5,356 bases of DNA from Chloroflexi bacterium UBA6265 (lineage in GTDB: Bacteria; Chloroflexota; Chloroflexia; Thermomicrobiales; UBA6265): NCBI GenBank assembly GCA_002440805.1, contig DJVD01000220.1:5164-10519 (forward strand), given 5' to 3'. The position numbers and the translations under genes were made by a program. Of this stretch, positions 5,119-5,356 are shown one piece after another (within the stretch, counting starts at the first letter, position 1; every line of letters begins with the position of its first letter). Below the pieces are notes generated by a model that was not told where the DNA came from, did not search any database, and saw only the letters and a program-made list of their open reading frames with translations.

Positions 5119-5356
5119 TCGACGATCGGTTCGACAAGAACATTTTCACCACCTCGATGGACTTCCTGTTTAACTGGGGCCGTCGTTCTTCCCTCTGGTG
5201 GTTGCAGTTTGGCCTTGCCTGCTGCGCCATCGAGATGATCTCCGCCTCCATGGCCCGCTTCGATCTCTCAGAGCGCTTCGGTATGCTCTTCCGATCATCG
5301 CCGCGTGCGGCCGATCTGATGATCGTGGCCGGTACCGTCACCAAGAAAATGGCGCC
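5109..5356 (+). CDS. nuoB: NADH-quinone oxidoreductase subunit B (complex I), 3'-truncated by window edge
   Basis: N-terminal 82 complete codons of the peripheral-arm subunit that holds iron-sulfur cluster N2, the last electron carrier before quinone. The [22 protein letters not shown] stretch (from N22) contains the adjacent cysteines C38-C39, two of the four N2 ligands; the other two lie beyond the window. The [19 protein letters not shown] segment (64-82) is the highly conserved family block that follows. ATG 5109 overlaps the end of nuoA by 10 bases and has AAAGG 9 bases upstream. The frame is open at base 5356. Further nuo genes (nuoC, nuoD and so on) are expected downstream but are not visible. 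Confidence 0.96.
   Translation, partial: MGLIDDRFDKNIFTTSMDFLFNWGRRSSLWWLQFGLACCAIEMISASMARFDLSERFGMLFRSSPRAADLMIVAGTVTKKMA

Overview
This window looks like ordinary bacterial chromosome: moderately high GC by eye, a mix of GTG and ATG starts, tightly overlapping gene pairs and no mobile elements. I cannot name the organism. The split nuoA/nuoB genes and the KtrAB-type potassium system fit many phyla. A Chloroflexota-like or similar Gram-positive-side lineage is only a weak guess.

Layout: 1-714 (+) is the C-terminal part of a Gfo/Idh/MocA (dihydrodiol-dehydrogenase-like) oxidoreductase whose N-terminal Rossmann half lies before the window. It is followed by a strong hairpin and a 131-base gap holding a likely promoter. 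846-1553 and 1550-2992 (+) form a translationally coupled ktrA-ktrB operon (RCK gating ring plus K+ translocation pore). After a 48-base convergent gap, 3041-4219 (-) encodes a NhaA Na+/H+ antiporter. The divergent gap 4220-4737 has no convincing large gene but is rich in dyads, palindromes, a GC hairpin and one short SD-preceded ORF. 4738-5118 (+) is nuoA and 5109-5356 (+) is the start of nuoB. They overlap by 10 bases and are evidently the head of a complex I (nuo) operon running out of the window.

Functionally the window is dominated by cation and proton bioenergetics. KtrAB imports K+ (Na+-coupled in characterised Ktr systems), NhaA exports Na+ in exchange for H+, and complex I generates the proton motive force that NhaA spends. 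The proximity is suggestive, but the genes lie in three separate transcription units, so co-regulation is inference.

I found no clearly undescribed system. The parts most worth a second look are non-coding: the 518-base nhaA/nuoA divergent region, with attenuator-like elements on the nhaA strand and a nested dyad beside the likely nuoA promoter, and an inverted repeat straddling the likely ktrA -10 box.
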